A DNA stretch of 64,000 nucleotides from Opisthocomus hoazin (GCF_030867145.1 NC_134414.1:81892504-81956503), one strand, 5' to 3'. Shown: positions 45,348-58,610, counted from the first letter of the stretch. Notes: generated by a model from the letters alone, not told the origin. Made by a program: numbers and translations.

Positions 45348-47129
45348 TCTCTTTCAAACCAGCACAAGAATAAAGATATCAGCTCTGTTAAAGAATAGAT
45401 GGAAGCTAATAAGAATATTTACTTTCTATAACAACTGCAAGCATGTTTGGAAACATAAAGTCACTTCTAAACACAGAAAACTAAGAATTTCCATCTTAAT
45501 GAAAGACTTGTGTTGGTTTTGCTTTTTTTTTTTTTCGTCAAAAACTGTATGCTCTCCAATGGGAAAAAAATACCATTTTCTGAGAGATTTTTTTTTCTGC
45601 CATTTTGGTACATTAAACTGTTAGTTACCTTGAATGTCTGAGGAATACTAAACTGGACAGAGCAGAATATAAACCTGCCCTATGCATTTCAAAGAATGAG
45701 CTGTAAGATAAAAAAGAAAAATGCAGATGCTGTTATTCTGACTCGGAAACTAGTATAAAAAGTGTCAGAACCTGCGGTCCATTGATGATTTTTCCAAGTA
45801 AAAGCTAGGTGCCTGCTTGGCTAAGCCTGAGGGAAAATAGGAAATAAAAAGAAAAAAAAAAAGCTTGATCTCTATTACATATGGAATTTTCCATCGGGTT
45901 GATGATGCTTCCCCATCTCTGTTGGCAAGATCCTGAAAGACAGTACTGAAGAGTTCATCCTCCTGGCCCAAAGTCTGAGCTGGAGATTAACGAGAAATCT
46001 GCAAGATCTCTCTGTCCCCATGCATTAGCCGTTTGAAGCAGGACCTTGCTGTGAATGTAGATGCCAGAAGACTCCCTACTAGGAGCTCAAATTTATTATT
46101 TGTATGGCAGCAGTTCCCCAAAACCCATGATGAGCTATGGTCGCATAAGGACAGAGCTGAGGTGACGATCAGGCAAGTGCATGAAGGCATTAACCTGCGA
46201 GAAGGAAGAACTAGCAATGGCTCTGGTCCTCATCCATAGTTGGAACTTCTTTATGGTGCTTTAGCAATAGAGGCAGAGCTCTATCTTCCCAGCAACTGGT
46301 AAGCACTGTTGCATTTAAAAGGCTTGGGATACATAATTAAGCCAAAACTGCTGAAATGAAAACACTCTCAGCGTATGCTGAGTAGCTGAGGATCATCACA
46401 GCCCTTGTGAACTGTAGTGAAGCAAAGGAACCAGGCAGATCCAGACTTCTAAGAAGTTCCTTGATCTCCTGTGGGCATTGATAAGTTTTCCAAGCTGGTA
46501 CAACAGCTCTGCTGCCTTCCACTTGCTCCCCACAGGTTCATGCAGCACAGGCAGATGGTCATGGCAGGCACTTTGTTATTTAGACAGAGACTTTGTACAG
46601 CCCCTTAGGAAAGCTGTGACTTTCGAATCGAGGAGGTGCAGTGGTGGTATTGACAGACATTTGGGTCTTAATACCATTGGCTGTGGCATGATTTAAATTA
46701 GTGCTTCCTGATTTACTGCAAGCCATTATGGAAGCATTACCCCTACTGAAGGACTAGAAGAAGTACTGAACTACTTTAAAAAAAAAAATACATATGCATA
46801 TTCACATTTTTCTGTTAGGGGCTGATTGCTTTGGAAAGCAGAGCTCTCACTGACATCGTTAGCATGCAATGAACCCAGTACTGGGCTCTAGGACTTCTCC
46901 AATTTCCTTAGCTGTTAAATGAAAAAAACAACTTAATTCATAAATCTAACATTGGCCTCTAAAAATCTTACAGAAATATGAGAAAACATCAGACAGTAAT
47001 TCCCCTCTAAGCCAGTACACCACAATGAATGATCATCAAGACTAGTTAAAAAAGGCCAACCCCCTTTTAACAATGTGGAAAACAAACCCTTGTCTCAATT
47101 GTTTTTCTGGCTCTGAGATCCCTGTTGTT

Positions 47130-47300
47130 CCTTGCTGTGCCGAGCAGCCCCGATCCTCCAAGACGTGGGTGCGTGAGAGGAAGCGTGCTGGGACTCGCTC
47201 CTTTTCCTCTCGCTCTCCCTTCCCCCATCTCTGGCACAGAAACCGCCCGGGATCCCCGCCAGCAACCGCCAGCGAACTGGAACCGCCGTGCAGGTTTTAC
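47130..47300 (-). promoter_or_regulatory. GC-rich patch, weak promoter candidate for the ARSH-like gene
   Basis: Locally CpG-containing DNA (including a CCCGGGATCC stretch and repeated CCGCC/CCGCCAG units) about 3.1 kb upstream of the ARSH-like start codon. Suggested only by composition and position. No TATA box or splice donor identified. Confidence 0.25.
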
Positions 47301-48521
47301 ATGAATTCCAGGCAGAGTACAAAGTCCTTATTCTTAAAATACTGGCACAGCATGGCTACTGCCTTTTCTAGATTCCCTAACCAGTTAATTCTTTGCAGAT
47401 TTGTATAAAGCCTGTCACTCCTCTATTCCAGTGCCTCCAAACAGATGCTATGAATAATAATAATAGCCCTGGGGTTTTGTTTCTCCCACTCTGCTTTTCC
47501 AGGCTTCCAGACAGAGTAACAGCAGTAGCTTGTCGTCCCTCTTTTCTTCTGTCATGTTATTTTTTCTTCCTCACCTCATTATCAGGAAAGCTAGACCTAC
47601 CTGTGCTGAAGATATTAGTTACACGCTCTTCCCCCACCACCAGGAACTGAAAGTTCAGTAGTCCTCCTCCACACTCCCACTTCTTTGAGAGCTTAACTCT
47701 GTTGTAATAAACTTTACCCTTCAAAAAGTCTTAAACAATTGCTTGGAGAAGCTCCCATCTGTTCGTTTGTTGACATTTGAGTCCTGGGAGTTACTTGAAT
47801 ACAGCGAATGCTGAGTTTAACACCACGTTCTAGAGAAGTCAGTAGGAGTCAGTGAGGTGGAAAGACAAAGCAGCTGAAACGATCAGATTCATATCACACA
47901 GCAGCAGAGATAACCAGGGTTGGAGGCAGGATTTTTACTTGTTGACCTCCTTGCACTTATGACTATATTCAGTTATTTTCATAATATTTAAGTTGACAAG
48001 TTGGGATACTTTCACTCACCATTTATTTTGTATGATGACTTCACAGCTTGTGATACCTCTGGTGCAAAGATTTTTCTTGAAAGAATTTATTTTTCTCAAA
48101 AATTACATCCTGCCTTGGGAAAGATGGATCTTTAAAAGTTGCCAATGACATAAGTATTAATTTCCATCTGTCTCTGGTCCAAATTACAACTAAACTTTTC
48201 TGTCAGCCTTTCTAGACTGTCTACATTTTTTTCACTATGTGATCACTACTGAAGATGTGCTGGCAATGCTGCTGGCACGCTTTATAAAAACCTCAAGTAA
48301 ACAAAACAAAACAAATCCAGCCCCACACCCCCATACCTTTAAATTTCTCCCCGATAACAAAACTCCATCTGGGAGTGGAGGAAGCACTCTGCTAGCACAG
48401 ACCTTGCATCCTGTTCCTCACCACGATGTTAGTGACCCGATACAGAGGTAACAGCACAGATTACTTATTGTCTTCAACAGAACTAAGCTTTAAACCAAGA
48501 CTTTTTTTTTTTACATTTTTC

Positions 48522-48539
48522 TTTTTTTTTTTTTTTTTT
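48522..48539 (+). repeat. poly(T) run
   Basis: Homopolymer T tract. Confidence 0.8.
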
Positions 48540-50170
48540 AAGAAAAAGAGCTGTGTAACAATGAAGCAGAAAGGAGATGATTTTTATCTCTGCATTTTGA
48601 GCCCTGCAGGATTTCCTCCTCTTCAGCTAACTGGTTTTTCACTGTGCCTGAGCACAGGAACTTGCTGTTTACTCCCTGCTGCAGACAGGCAAAGTTTCTG
48701 CCAGCAAAAACTCAATTTTTAAGTCATTATGTGTTTCATACTTCCACTTTCTATCTGGCATTTTGCACATGTCTGAGTACTAGAAGCAAACACTGGCATT
48801 CACATAGTCCCTTCTACCTTTAACAAGTTTTCAGAGTGAACTTAGAGTAGTGAAGAACATAAATATTGAAATGACACAAACAGAAATTTGAAAAATTGTT
48901 TCTATGTCACACTTTTGAAAAAATACTAGGTAAAAAGAAAATAGTTTATCAACTAACTGGCTGAGCAAGTAAAACATTTGCAGGGGTATTCCTTGGGGTG
49001 GGGGGGTGGGGTGTGACAATGACAACAACAATGAAAACCAAACTAAAATTTACACCAACTCCCAAGTTCTTCACAGTTCTAGCAGCATGCTTATAAACTC
49101 TGACTTCATCCACTCCTTCAAACACCCCAGCTGTTCGTACAATTCAAACCCCTAAAATCTCTGCAGTTTCACAACAAACTTCAGTGCAAACTCGTGTCTT
49201 CTTAGAAAGGCTGGCTAGGGTCACACCACTGAAGGATTTTTGTTTGGTGTTTTTTTTGTTTGTTTGTTTTAAACTAGTTTTGGCAAGACCCGTTTTTACA
49301 AGTTGCGGTTAATAAACCAATGTATACTGCTGCCAAATATTTTTGAGTATTAATTCCAATATGAATCTCAAATGAACTTTGTTTTTCTGGAACTGACATT
49401 GAAACAGTGCAAGTTATTAATCCGAAACATTTTTGACTGGCATCTTACATTCAACAGAATTGCTGTTTGCCAAATTAGTATGCACCAGGACCTCTTTCTG
49501 AAAAGCAAAATGCTTCTCTCTTTTGTAACGGTTGCAGGTTATATTGGACATCAACATTTTGTAAGTTATACTGTTGGTGATACAGGCTATTGTTACCAGA
49601 CTAAAGCTGCAGATGTGTTCAGAAAGCTATTCACAACTTCAGGACGATCCCTCAATCAGATTGCCATCTCAGGTATTGCTCAACTTCCAACAGTATTTCT
49701 ACAGAGGTAACAGAGCAGTACATGAGGCAATAATGACTCAAACTACTATATTCGGAGAGAGCGCAACCATGATTTTTGGACTACAGGGGCACGACTGCAA
49801 ACAGCTAGAGTTCTGCGTTAGTACTTAGTGCTGCCTGCTCAGTACCATACACCAGGTTCTCTGCAGGAGTTCTCCCAATTGCATTCCATGAACAGACATA
49901 AATTAGGCAGAGTTTAGGCACATGCCACCTCCACAGCTGTCTTACATGCAGACCTGCAAAATCAGTCTCCCTTCAAACCTTTTACCACACCAGACAAGTT
50001 TTCTTTAAATCTTTATCTCACAGCAAAGAACGAAGGGGGAAATCTCTGATCAATATTTTTCTTTATTTTCATCCACTTTGCTTCCCAGTGAGAGAAAGGA
50101 CACAGTTATTTTCTGAAAGCTTTGTCAGCAGAGGACTCAGTGGCACAGGACGTGTTAGTAGACATCTATC

Positions 50171-50535
50171 TCACAAACTTTGTGTGCTGTCACCTTCCTT
50201 ATCACACCAACAGAATGGGGATGTCCCACAGCACGGCTGCAGCCACAGCTTCCACACCACTTTGTACAAGGAGAGCTCCTCTGGGACTGGAGTCAGTGTC
50301 CTGCGATGCTCTTTGGCTTTTCCAATCTTCCTTATTACAGTGTCAAAGAGGGGCTTGGTGTCAGCCGACAGAGGTTTGGCTTCAGAAGGGTCTCGCAAGA
50401 GATCAAACAGCAACGGAGGGTCATGATGGGTCACGCCTTCCCCAAAACATGGGCAAAATCGTCTTCCATAACAAGCCACAGCCCCATGTGTATGAAAGAC
50501 AGGGATCACCTAATGAGCCTTCGAGATGGCTCCAT
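50171..50535 (-). pseudogene. pseudogene exon 10 equivalent (early stop)
   Basis: Acceptor CCCTGACAG is kept. After ISKAH a TAG (50510-50512) replaces the Tyr of HYVTP. The remainder stays open to the old C-terminus: [34 protein letters not shown] and [14 protein letters not shown], so the Cys pattern is still visible. Confidence 0.92.
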
Positions 50536-50994
50536 CTGTCAGGGAAGAAATCTTATGGCACCAGTACAAGACAACAAAGGAAAATGGAAAGTGGCTTCAA
50601 GCAATACAAGTACAACTATTTACTAAGAAGACCTTTTCTCACACACCTTGGCCACTCCCATCACCACATATCAGATTCTCTGCACTGAGTACTGACTTTG
50701 AAGATGGAGAACACTAGAAACATGAAGAAAACCACATCAAATTTCCAGTGTAGTAGTAGACAGCCTGTATTCCCATCCCACTTCCTATAGGTTTGTTACT
50801 TACTAATATTTCTCTGTTGTAAGACACCTCCAGCTAGCCGGTCACTGGTATGTCATGCACAACAATTTCAAGAATCTCAGAGATCAGTACTGATAAACAC
50901 CCATCATGCCATAAATCTATCAATTAGCAAGATGACTATCAAGAGAAGAAAACTTGTGTTTTGCAGTCACCACAGAACAAACATTTATACTTAC

Positions 50995-51111
50995 TGTCGT
51001 TTTGATGCCACCTCATGCAAGTAGGACTCACAATAGTGAAACTGAAACTTGTACTCCGACTTCTGAGCTCTTCCTTGCAGTAAAGGCACCAAGTTTCATC
51101 CATCGATCACC
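50995..51111 (-). pseudogene. pseudogene exon 9 equivalent (stop and frameshift)
   Basis: 117 nt versus 122. Reads VIDG, then TGA where the live copy has CGC (Arg), then NLVPLLQGRAQ. A 5-bp deletion follows the SYLHE segment and removes the Val-Arg part of AVRWHQK. Confidence 0.9.
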
Positions 51112-51774
51112 CTAATGTATTAGGGAGAAGCGTATTCAGGTGGAGGCAAACCTGACTGTGAACTACATACTTATCACTGCCTTTGCATTGGCTATACCAG
51201 TGCTTGAGAGCATACAGAATAATTTTGTCACATATTAAGAGCAATCAGCAGACTGCCAAGTGAGTATTTAAATCCCTAGATTTATTTTTTTTTATAATTG
51301 CTGGGTCAACTCATTCCATTTAGGAATACATAAATAATATTTACAGCTTGTTCTAGTGAAAAAAAGTAATTTATTCAGGAAATCAATACCTATCTCAAAT
51401 GTTTACATTTAGCAATTTTCAAATAAGCTTCAAGAAATCTGTTGAGCAAGGATGGATTTAATGACTTTGGGAGGTATTTGTAAGTGTCCATAAGCCAAGT
51501 CAGTTAGTACCAAAACAACCTCAGCCACCAATTCTTTCCTGAATGAGGCTGAACCTGGGTTTGTAATTAGCACCTGGTCTTTGGCAGGACCAACAGCTCT
51601 GGCCATTCACACCCCTATGGGCATAACTGGGAGAGTTTGCTCACTAGTTTAACATGTCAGACTAGGCTTGAGGCTAAGGAATATTTGTAGGAGCTCCAAG
51701 GATGATAAGAAATACTGTAATTCTTTAGTAGTTAGCTCTCCTATCAATCTCTCCTCTTGAAAACATCTTCATAC

Positions 51775-51931
51775 CTGTCCTGTGGCAACACTCCTCCAGT
51801 CAAATGAAAAACTATGGGATAAATAAGACTTGCGGGTTCATCGATAACTTCTCCTGCAGATAACACTCCTAGCCACCTCAATACTCCTGGCACATGGATC
51901 CTTCCTTCCCAGTCTCCCATGCCTTTTCCAC
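51775..51931 (-). pseudogene. pseudogene exon 8 equivalent (6-bp deletion)
   Basis: 157 nt versus 163: two codons are lost at the MDIFPT position, in frame. It encodes [20 protein letters not shown] and onward to GGVLPQDR, still open. The sulfate-binding Lys is kept. Confidence 0.9.
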
Positions 51932-53521
51932 CTGCAGTGAATTGAATCAACATGTGGCAGTTCAGAGGCAAACACAAACCTCTTCATTGGCTTGTTGCAT
52001 TCCAATGTACAGAAAAAGACACAGTAATACACTGTTTATCCAAAAGATTCAGCTCTTCATTTGCGTTGGACTTCACCTACTTCGAAAGGCCTCAAAATAT
52101 GACACATAACATCCAAACCTAGGAAGATGAGAGGGGGCAATCTCTGTTTTAACTTTGACCACAGGTGAGGGTAGGCAGAGTAAATCTACCTTTGAAAAGC
52201 CTATGTTCAGCAACAATCAAATAGCTTCCACCTTCTGTTATCTTCCATTTCATTGGTTCCCTGCATCCATCTGTGTTATCGAAGAGCTTCCCAGCAAAAG
52301 ACAAAAGAAGGAACTGGAAATTGGAAGAAATCACAAGACTGAAGAAATACTTTATATTCTCTTTAAACTTATACAAGACTTGCTAATTAGTATCCTATTT
52401 TAATAAACATCTGAAAAAAAAACCCAACAAAACCCAAAACTTCTCTTTCTAGCCATGGATTCTCTTCAAAATATGTGTTCTTAACACTTATTTCCATGTG
52501 CCTTACGCATCTCATCTTTTTTTGAAATCAAGATTTGGACCTGATTCTCACAATGCTTAATGCAACATCTCTTGAGTCAGAAGCAAAAAATATGAACCTA
52601 TGAAATCATATCATATACGCTTTACTTCAGCTGGCAGGAAAACACCTTGTCTCGACTTACTGCTAACAGAAACAAACCTAACAAAGCATCCCATTGCTAG
52701 ATACACGAAGAAAATATTTATCTAGCTCCCAAAGCAGAAACCTGTTTTAATTAATATATTAAATATGGAAAAAACATTGTCTTTGTTAGATCCCATCAGG
52801 CTTATGAATCAGTGATATCATCCATAAAGAGAAGCACTTTCTCAGCAGAAGCAGGGAGTGAGGTGGAGGATGAACAGACTAACTGAAAGCCCTTTCCTTT
52901 CCTAATGGCCAGCAACCTCCACTGCTCAGCAGCAGAGCATCCACCTCAGAGCCAAAATTCCATGCCTTTGACCTCTGCTGTGTCCTGTGGGGTAGCTCAA
53001 GAAGGGTTTCCACTGAAAGAAACCAGTTTTAGGAAAATAAGAACATCAGAATTTGGGCAAGAAGTGGATGGTTCATTGGTTGTAACAGAGCCTAAGCCCT
53101 GGCTCCTCCTGAAACACATATTGTCATGTGTTCATGTCAGGTCATAGGATGAGGTGGTCTGATGACACATGGCTGCTTGGGTAGGTGGGAAAAAATGCAA
53201 TGACTGCATATTCTTTTGGCTTGAAAAAAGCAACTGCACTGCTCAGCAGGTTGAAGAATGATTCACAATAGGAAGCGATGAGCAGGAGGTAAAGAGTGAG
53301 ATCCTCTTAGACCACCACAGCCATTTGGATTTTATGCCAATCACTGACTTTGGAAAGTAAAAGCATACGGGGAATGAACTGTTGCTGCAAGTCATGACAC
53401 AACGTACCTTTACTCTATTCTGTATTGATTAACTGGGCAGCAGTGATTTCTGGAACATAATGAGAAAAAACAAACAAATCAGGATACAGTCCTATTGTGG
53501 AGAGAAGAGAAAAAAAGACAG

Positions 53522-53536
53522 GGAGAGAGAGAGAGA
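53522..53536 (+). repeat. (GA)n microsatellite
   Basis: Short GA dinucleotide run in the pseudogene intron before exon 7. Confidence 0.75.
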
Positions 53537-53816
53537 ATATTCAATATAGGAAATTATCACATTTTTTCCACTGCCTTTCACTTGAGAACACCAAATAATT
53601 TACATGAATCAAGTTAGAGAATACCTTCGTGAAGGAGTTGTGTACGAATGCTTGCACTTTACTGAAAGAAAGGATGACTAAGATTAAAGCACCTCTGTGT
53701 ATCACCTGTATTTCAAGTTAAAAATGCAACTTATTCCAGCCTTGATAGCTTCAGCCAGGCAAACTCATCATGTTTTTGATTCTAAGCTTCATGTAAAGTC
53801 ATAGTGTTTTTCCTAT

Positions 53817-53951
53817 CTTTATAAATACCGTTCCAGTCACCTCTCTGGGCAGATCCATCCTGAGCCTCCAAGTGCCCTCCATGATCAGAGGCAAAGTATG
53901 TGAACGTCTGATTTTTCAAACCTTCTTCATCAAGCGAATTCAGAATTTTGC
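53817..53951 (-). pseudogene. pseudogene exon 7 equivalent (donor GT to AT)
   Basis: 135 nt, same as the live exon. It encodes [20 protein letters not shown] and [20 protein letters not shown]. Live donor GTAAA reads ATAGG here, so splicing would fail. The second base-identical GT-to-AT donor loss in this pseudogene. Confidence 0.92.
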
Positions 53952-54164
53952 CTTAAACTTAAGAACAGAGACAGCAAGGCTCCTATTAACCAATCATAAA
54001 GATCAAGTCAGATTCATAATGTTTCAGTAATAATCTTTTGCAATACCCTATAAGAAGTTTTTAATAGCTTAGATTTCTGTAGGCATTTTGGCCTTATTAG
54101 TTTTCCTGCTCTAAAATACTGAGGTGTATGTGTCTGAAACAAATCCTTCATGAAGAATACTTAC

Positions 54165-54301
54165 CCACCATCCAGTCCATTTCTTCTACCTTGTCTCCAT
54201 ATACACCATGATGGCTCTTCCCAAGAAACTTTGCCATGGTAAAGAAGGGGATGTGAACATGTAAAAAGGAAACAAAGAGAAGGAATCGTCCGTGCCTGTT
54301 T
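54165..54301 (-). pseudogene. pseudogene exon 6 equivalent (open)
   Basis: 137 nt, same as the live exon, with no lesion inside it. It encodes [18 protein letters not shown] then [23 protein letters not shown] is kept; GDNVEEMDW has become GDKVEEMDW. Both splice sites are usable. Confidence 0.92.
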
Positions 54302-54650
54302 CTTAAAAATAAACCAAAAATTAAAAACAATTTATTGTGTTAGAAATATTTTGAAAGGTTTCATATTCATCACAGCATGGACATACAATGGGTCTAGACT
54401 GCACCCACATCTAGCGCATCCCCATTGATCACAGCTGACGGCTTTCTTTTTGCATAAAATGTGGGCAAGAAAGACTTTTTTCAGCTATGTTATTTTCAAA
54501 TTCCAGTGTGTAAACAGGCATAGCGTTTGCACAGTGCTTAAATGAATCAGATACTTAACTGATGCCTCTAATTAAATGCAACTGGATATAGTCTCATATT
54601 TACTTTAATATTTGTGTGTTTTTTCCAAGATGGCCACTTACAGTTTTCAG

Positions 54651-55080
54651 TGTGGCGTTCGCTGCTGTGGAGCAGGGCTTGTAGGCCTTGCTTGACCAAA
54701 GTCAGTGATCAAAGGATGCCCTGATGAAAGAATCAAGGACTGCGGAAAAATACAGAAAGAAGTAAACAAGAACGGAAGCAAAGATTCATAAAGAAATGGG
54801 ACTGAATGATCTGCCAAGAAATGCAATTGGCAAGTAAAGATGTTACTGTGAGGAAGTTGTATCCTGTACTAATAAGAAAATAGATATCAAATATAATCAG
54901 TAGTTGTCACCATAAATATCAGGTATAATCTGTAGCTGTCACTAGAAAATTGCATGTTCCGATAAGATAATCTTAAAAATAGTCTATAAGGAACTCAATC
55001 TATGAATAAAGTTTGACATTTGCAGCATCCATATTGTATGTGTATGCTTTGTCCATCTTCACCACGGAAACGTCGCAACA
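54651..55080 (+). mobile_element. candidate solo LTR of an endogenous retrovirus, 430 bp, with 6-bp TSD
   Basis: Starts TGTGGCGTTC and ends CGTCGCAACA, so it has TG...CA ends and near-matching terminal inverted bases (TGTTGCGACG when the end is reversed). Flanked by TTTCAG at 54645-54650 and again at 55081-55086. A TATAAG at 54985-54990 and AATAAA at 55005-55010 fit an LTR promoter/polyadenylation zone in plus orientation. No internal retroviral sequence adjoins it. Family not identified; a 6-bp duplication points towards a class II (alpha/beta-like) element. Confidence 0.72.
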
Positions 55081-55633
55081 TTTCAGTTCACCTGTTTTCA
55101 TAAACTTTAAGATAAGAATAGTAACTTTCCCTGTGTTACAGAAACATACTTGGTGCACAGAAATATCATAGAAGGCTGCAGGGGCAGAAGCTGAATCTAG
55201 AAAATGAATGATCCCTCTTGGCTTCCTTCTCAATGCATAAAAATAGATTTAAAGTGTTATGAGATTTTCACATGAAATAATTTTCTACATCACACACATT
55301 TTATCTAGGTGTTTTGTAGCATTTAGGAAAATGAGCACAAATGAGGCTTGTAGGGTGAAGAGTAAAAATTAGCTGGTTAGTCTTGGAGCAATTACGGATT
55401 ACAGGGAGTAGTGAGATGGTCATGCATCATTTAGTTAAAATCCTTCTCATTTATTGTAGCTTCCAACAGGAGACAGCTGCAATTCAAATTCAAGTGCATT
55501 GGGTTTCTAAGTAGAGAACTTGGATATGAGTTTCAAAGCAGTTCTCATGATACAGCTATAGTTACTGGAGAAAAACACTCTATTCCAAGTGCCCAGAGCT
55601 TCCTGTCTCCTTTACAGAAAATGAGACACTTAC

Positions 55634-56056
55634 CTTTTGTAAATGACACTGCTTCCTTCAGCATGAGGGAAGCAGTCCTCTCTAACCTCATCTGCTGCTC
55701 AGTGATGTCATGGTTCCTCATCAGGATACAGTTCCAACACTACACAAAGCCGTAACTGGAGTACCGAGAGATGAAAAAAAGGCCGCCCACCAAATTAAAA
55801 CAGGCAATTGTCTTCTAGCTGACTGAAATCAAATCAGTCAGTTCTCCAGCAGTGAGAGTGAGAACAGCAAGGGTAATCATCTGACTGTAAAGCCAAAGCT
55901 TATCTTGAATGGCCACACCCAGCTCTGGAGGTTTGTCTTCCCCACAGGTATATAGAAGTGTCAAAGGTATACCATAAAAGTAGTCAATGCCATGACTGAG
56001 AGAATGGTGACAGTGATCATCGAAAGATTCACAGTTTACACCTTGATACCACTTTC
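55634..56056 (-). pseudogene. pseudogene exon 5 equivalent (GKWY, two stops)
   Basis: 423 nt versus 424 in the live exon. It starts GKWYQGVNCESFDDHCHHSL, so the catalytic His is Tyr. Membrane-domain frame: LISVS is followed by TAG where the live copy has Lys-Trp, and SYGFV is followed by a second TAG before [15 protein letters not shown]. The one-base loss at the 3' end puts exon 6 out of frame. Confidence 0.92.
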
Positions 56057-57519
56057 CTGAAGGTTTTAAAGCATGAAAGAAATTAGAACATTAAGGTGGA
56101 CAACTCAAAAGGAGCCCAAGGTAGCACTGTCAGCATCTGTTTGGGAATGAAGCAAGTCACTCCATTTTTCAACAGAATAGCGATACATTCTCTTCATGCA
56201 CAAGGATTCTGGGTAAAATCAGTGCCTGACCAGGTGAACGTCATACTGTAATGGACAATCCCCCAGTGGTCATGGGGTAAACAGGGAAATTCACAAGATG
56301 CTCAGCTACTGAGGTGATAAGGGTAATATAAGGATGTGATTTCATTACCTTTCAGCAAGGATCAGGGAATTTAGGTACTCGAACTCGCTGGCTGCTTTAA
56401 TACATTCTCTTCTGAATTTTAAATTCTCGGGTTTATTTTTGCATTGAGAAGATAACTGGAAGATCCAGTAAAACTTTTGGCCAATGTTAACAAACATCTT
56501 GATCATCAGTCTCAGGAAGATGATTTCTCAAGCGTGTCCCTACTCCCCATGAACAGAAGAAAAGGCTGTAAACCGACCTTTCACTCTATCCCTCTCTGCT
56601 TAAAAAATGTTCTGGATCACAGTACCCTGAGGTTTGCTGGGTTATGTGATTGCCAAGTAATTATAGACTCAGCCAGGAAGACTACAGTTCATTAGCTCGT
56701 GATTCAATGCAGCCACATCTATTTCCAGCATCCGGCACTTGGAGATGACAATGCCTTTGGTACAGCTGGCCCCAAACCCCCTGGCTTTAAGGGACACTGT
56801 GCTTACCCTACCTACCCATTTGTGTGAAGGGATCCATCGCGGAGTGCCTGTCACCTGACAGTAATAAAAGCAAGTAGAAGGGAAAAGAGATTTTTCCAGT
56901 TGATTTTAGAGAAATTTGGCAAAAGAATGGCAAATCTTGAAGCTGATGAGGTCTAATCAAAGTCACAGACAGGAAGGTGCTCTGGGGCAGTGTCTCCCCG
57001 GCACCTTTGCACTTTGGCTTTATCTGAGGAAACAGCCACCACATCATTCCTCTTTGGGACCCAACATGGACTTCATCATCTCCTCTGTGGGTACAAACTT
57101 TGTTCCTTTCTTTCCCTACCCTCTTTTCTTTCTCTGCCTCTTGCCTCCTAAAGGCAGAATAAATACTTCAAGATCTTGGTTTGTTTGGAACAATCTCTAC
57201 ATTAACAAAACTCTCACGGTGGACCAACCTTTGAAAAGATCTTAAGCCAAGTAAAACAAATGCTCACTCATTATAATAATGAGACAGTTTTTAATTCTTC
57301 CTGTTTTGGGTGCCCTGTGCAAGTATTATCATTGTCTTAAAACTCTTTAGACTGCAGTATTTTTAGTCTTCTTGCAAATAACAGGGGTTTCTTCCCCTCA
57401 GCCTTTTGGAGAGGATTCATATCTGTGACTAATGGACCATTCTGGGCAAACACAATCTGTAAATTCCCTTCATATAACGAGTTCCTTCTTCAAGGTCATG
57501 CTAAAACCTTTTCCCTTAC

Positions 57520-57641
57520 CTATAGTCCAGTGGTATAGCCTTGTTGCTACAGCAGCCTGGCAAATGTCATTTCATTAGCAGAGAGGTCTCCTGACCCAGC
57601 GTTCCACTGCAGCGCCCAGTACCTGTTGCTGGACACTATTC
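57520..57641 (-). pseudogene. pseudogene exon 4 equivalent (in-frame stop)
   Basis: Reads GIVSSNRYWALQWNAGSG then ANEMTFARLL, then TAG where the live copy has a His codon, then QQGYTTGL. One base is missing near the 3' end compared with the live exon (122 versus 123 nt). Splice sites are intact (GTTAG acceptor, GTAAGG donor). Confidence 0.88.
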
Positions 57642-58610
57642 CTAACAGAAACAGCTCTGGTCATTCCTGCAGGCCTTTTGCTCTCTGCTGGTGGAGGCTG
57701 GGCTACTCCTGCCAACCGCCATGTCAGGAGCTCAACCTGAAGCCAGCAGAGGTCCTCACAAGATGTAAATACAAGCATATCTTGTAGGCAGTCACATCAC
57801 ATTATCAATAGTGTATCTCAAGTGCTTCAGGTAGTCAAGAGTTATATTTCAAAGCAAATGCTGCTTGGCACCAGTTTTACCATCAAACTGAGAATACATC
57901 AATGGTGATGGTAGATAGTAAGTTTTATTTTCTGCCTGTTGGAGTAGCTGTGATAATTTAGTGTCTCTGCTCTTCATCTAAAATGAGAGGTAACAGTTGC
58001 ATTTCCCTACCTCAGGGGGATGTTGTGTCATGTTAGGGAGACAGAGTTCACCCAGCATACACACTGATTCTGCACTTAGCTCTCAAAGTAAAAATCTAAT
58101 TTTTGTATATAGCACCTAGTGAGTGATGAATATCTATGAAGTCCTTCATAAGCCACCTTAGATAGGAAGGGAATGGTCCTAACACTCCATTTTCACTGGA
58201 GATTTGTGGCTTTCTGCACTGTGTCAGCAACGAACTTGCCTGTTTCTCTTGGGAGCCCTAATTCAAAACCCCTTACCTCTAGCCATCAGCATCAGTAACT
58301 CCTCCATCAGAGTGCCCCAGACTGTGCTGCAGTTAGGAAAAGACAGACATTACTGCTGTTGACATTTCTCTATAGTTATCTATTTTCATTGTATAGAGCT
58401 CCCACATCCTATAAAGTCAGGCTAAAGGTCTGTCAGCTGGTGAGGCAGTGGTTCCCATTCAAAAGTTACCTACAGAATGTTTGAGCCTCCAGCAGTCTAT
58501 TTTCTATCTCAGGTTGAGAAAATAGCTGAATTATCCTTTTCCAATATTTATCAGCTATTGTAGTACCTCAGGATTATGCACAGAAATTTGTAATTCAACA
58601 TGTGCCCAAC

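Larger units (their letters stand above)
44060..50170. other. upstream region of the ARSH-like gene and spacer to the pseudogene
   Basis: About 6.1 kb. It holds a CR1 tail (45243-45347), T runs (45522-45534 and 48522-48539) and a GC-rich patch (47130-47300). 5' untranslated exons of the ARSH-like gene are likely here but cannot be placed. No protein-coding gene recognised. Confidence 0.5.

Noticed and set aside
50122-50688. 188-codon plus-strand frame
   Set aside because: Antisense shadow of the pseudogene last exon (50171-50535), where the minus-strand family match is clear.
56770-57210. Possible second LTR with AATAAA near 57158 and purine/pyrimidine-biased flanks
   Set aside because: I could not find TG...CA ends with a matching target duplication, so it stays unsupported.
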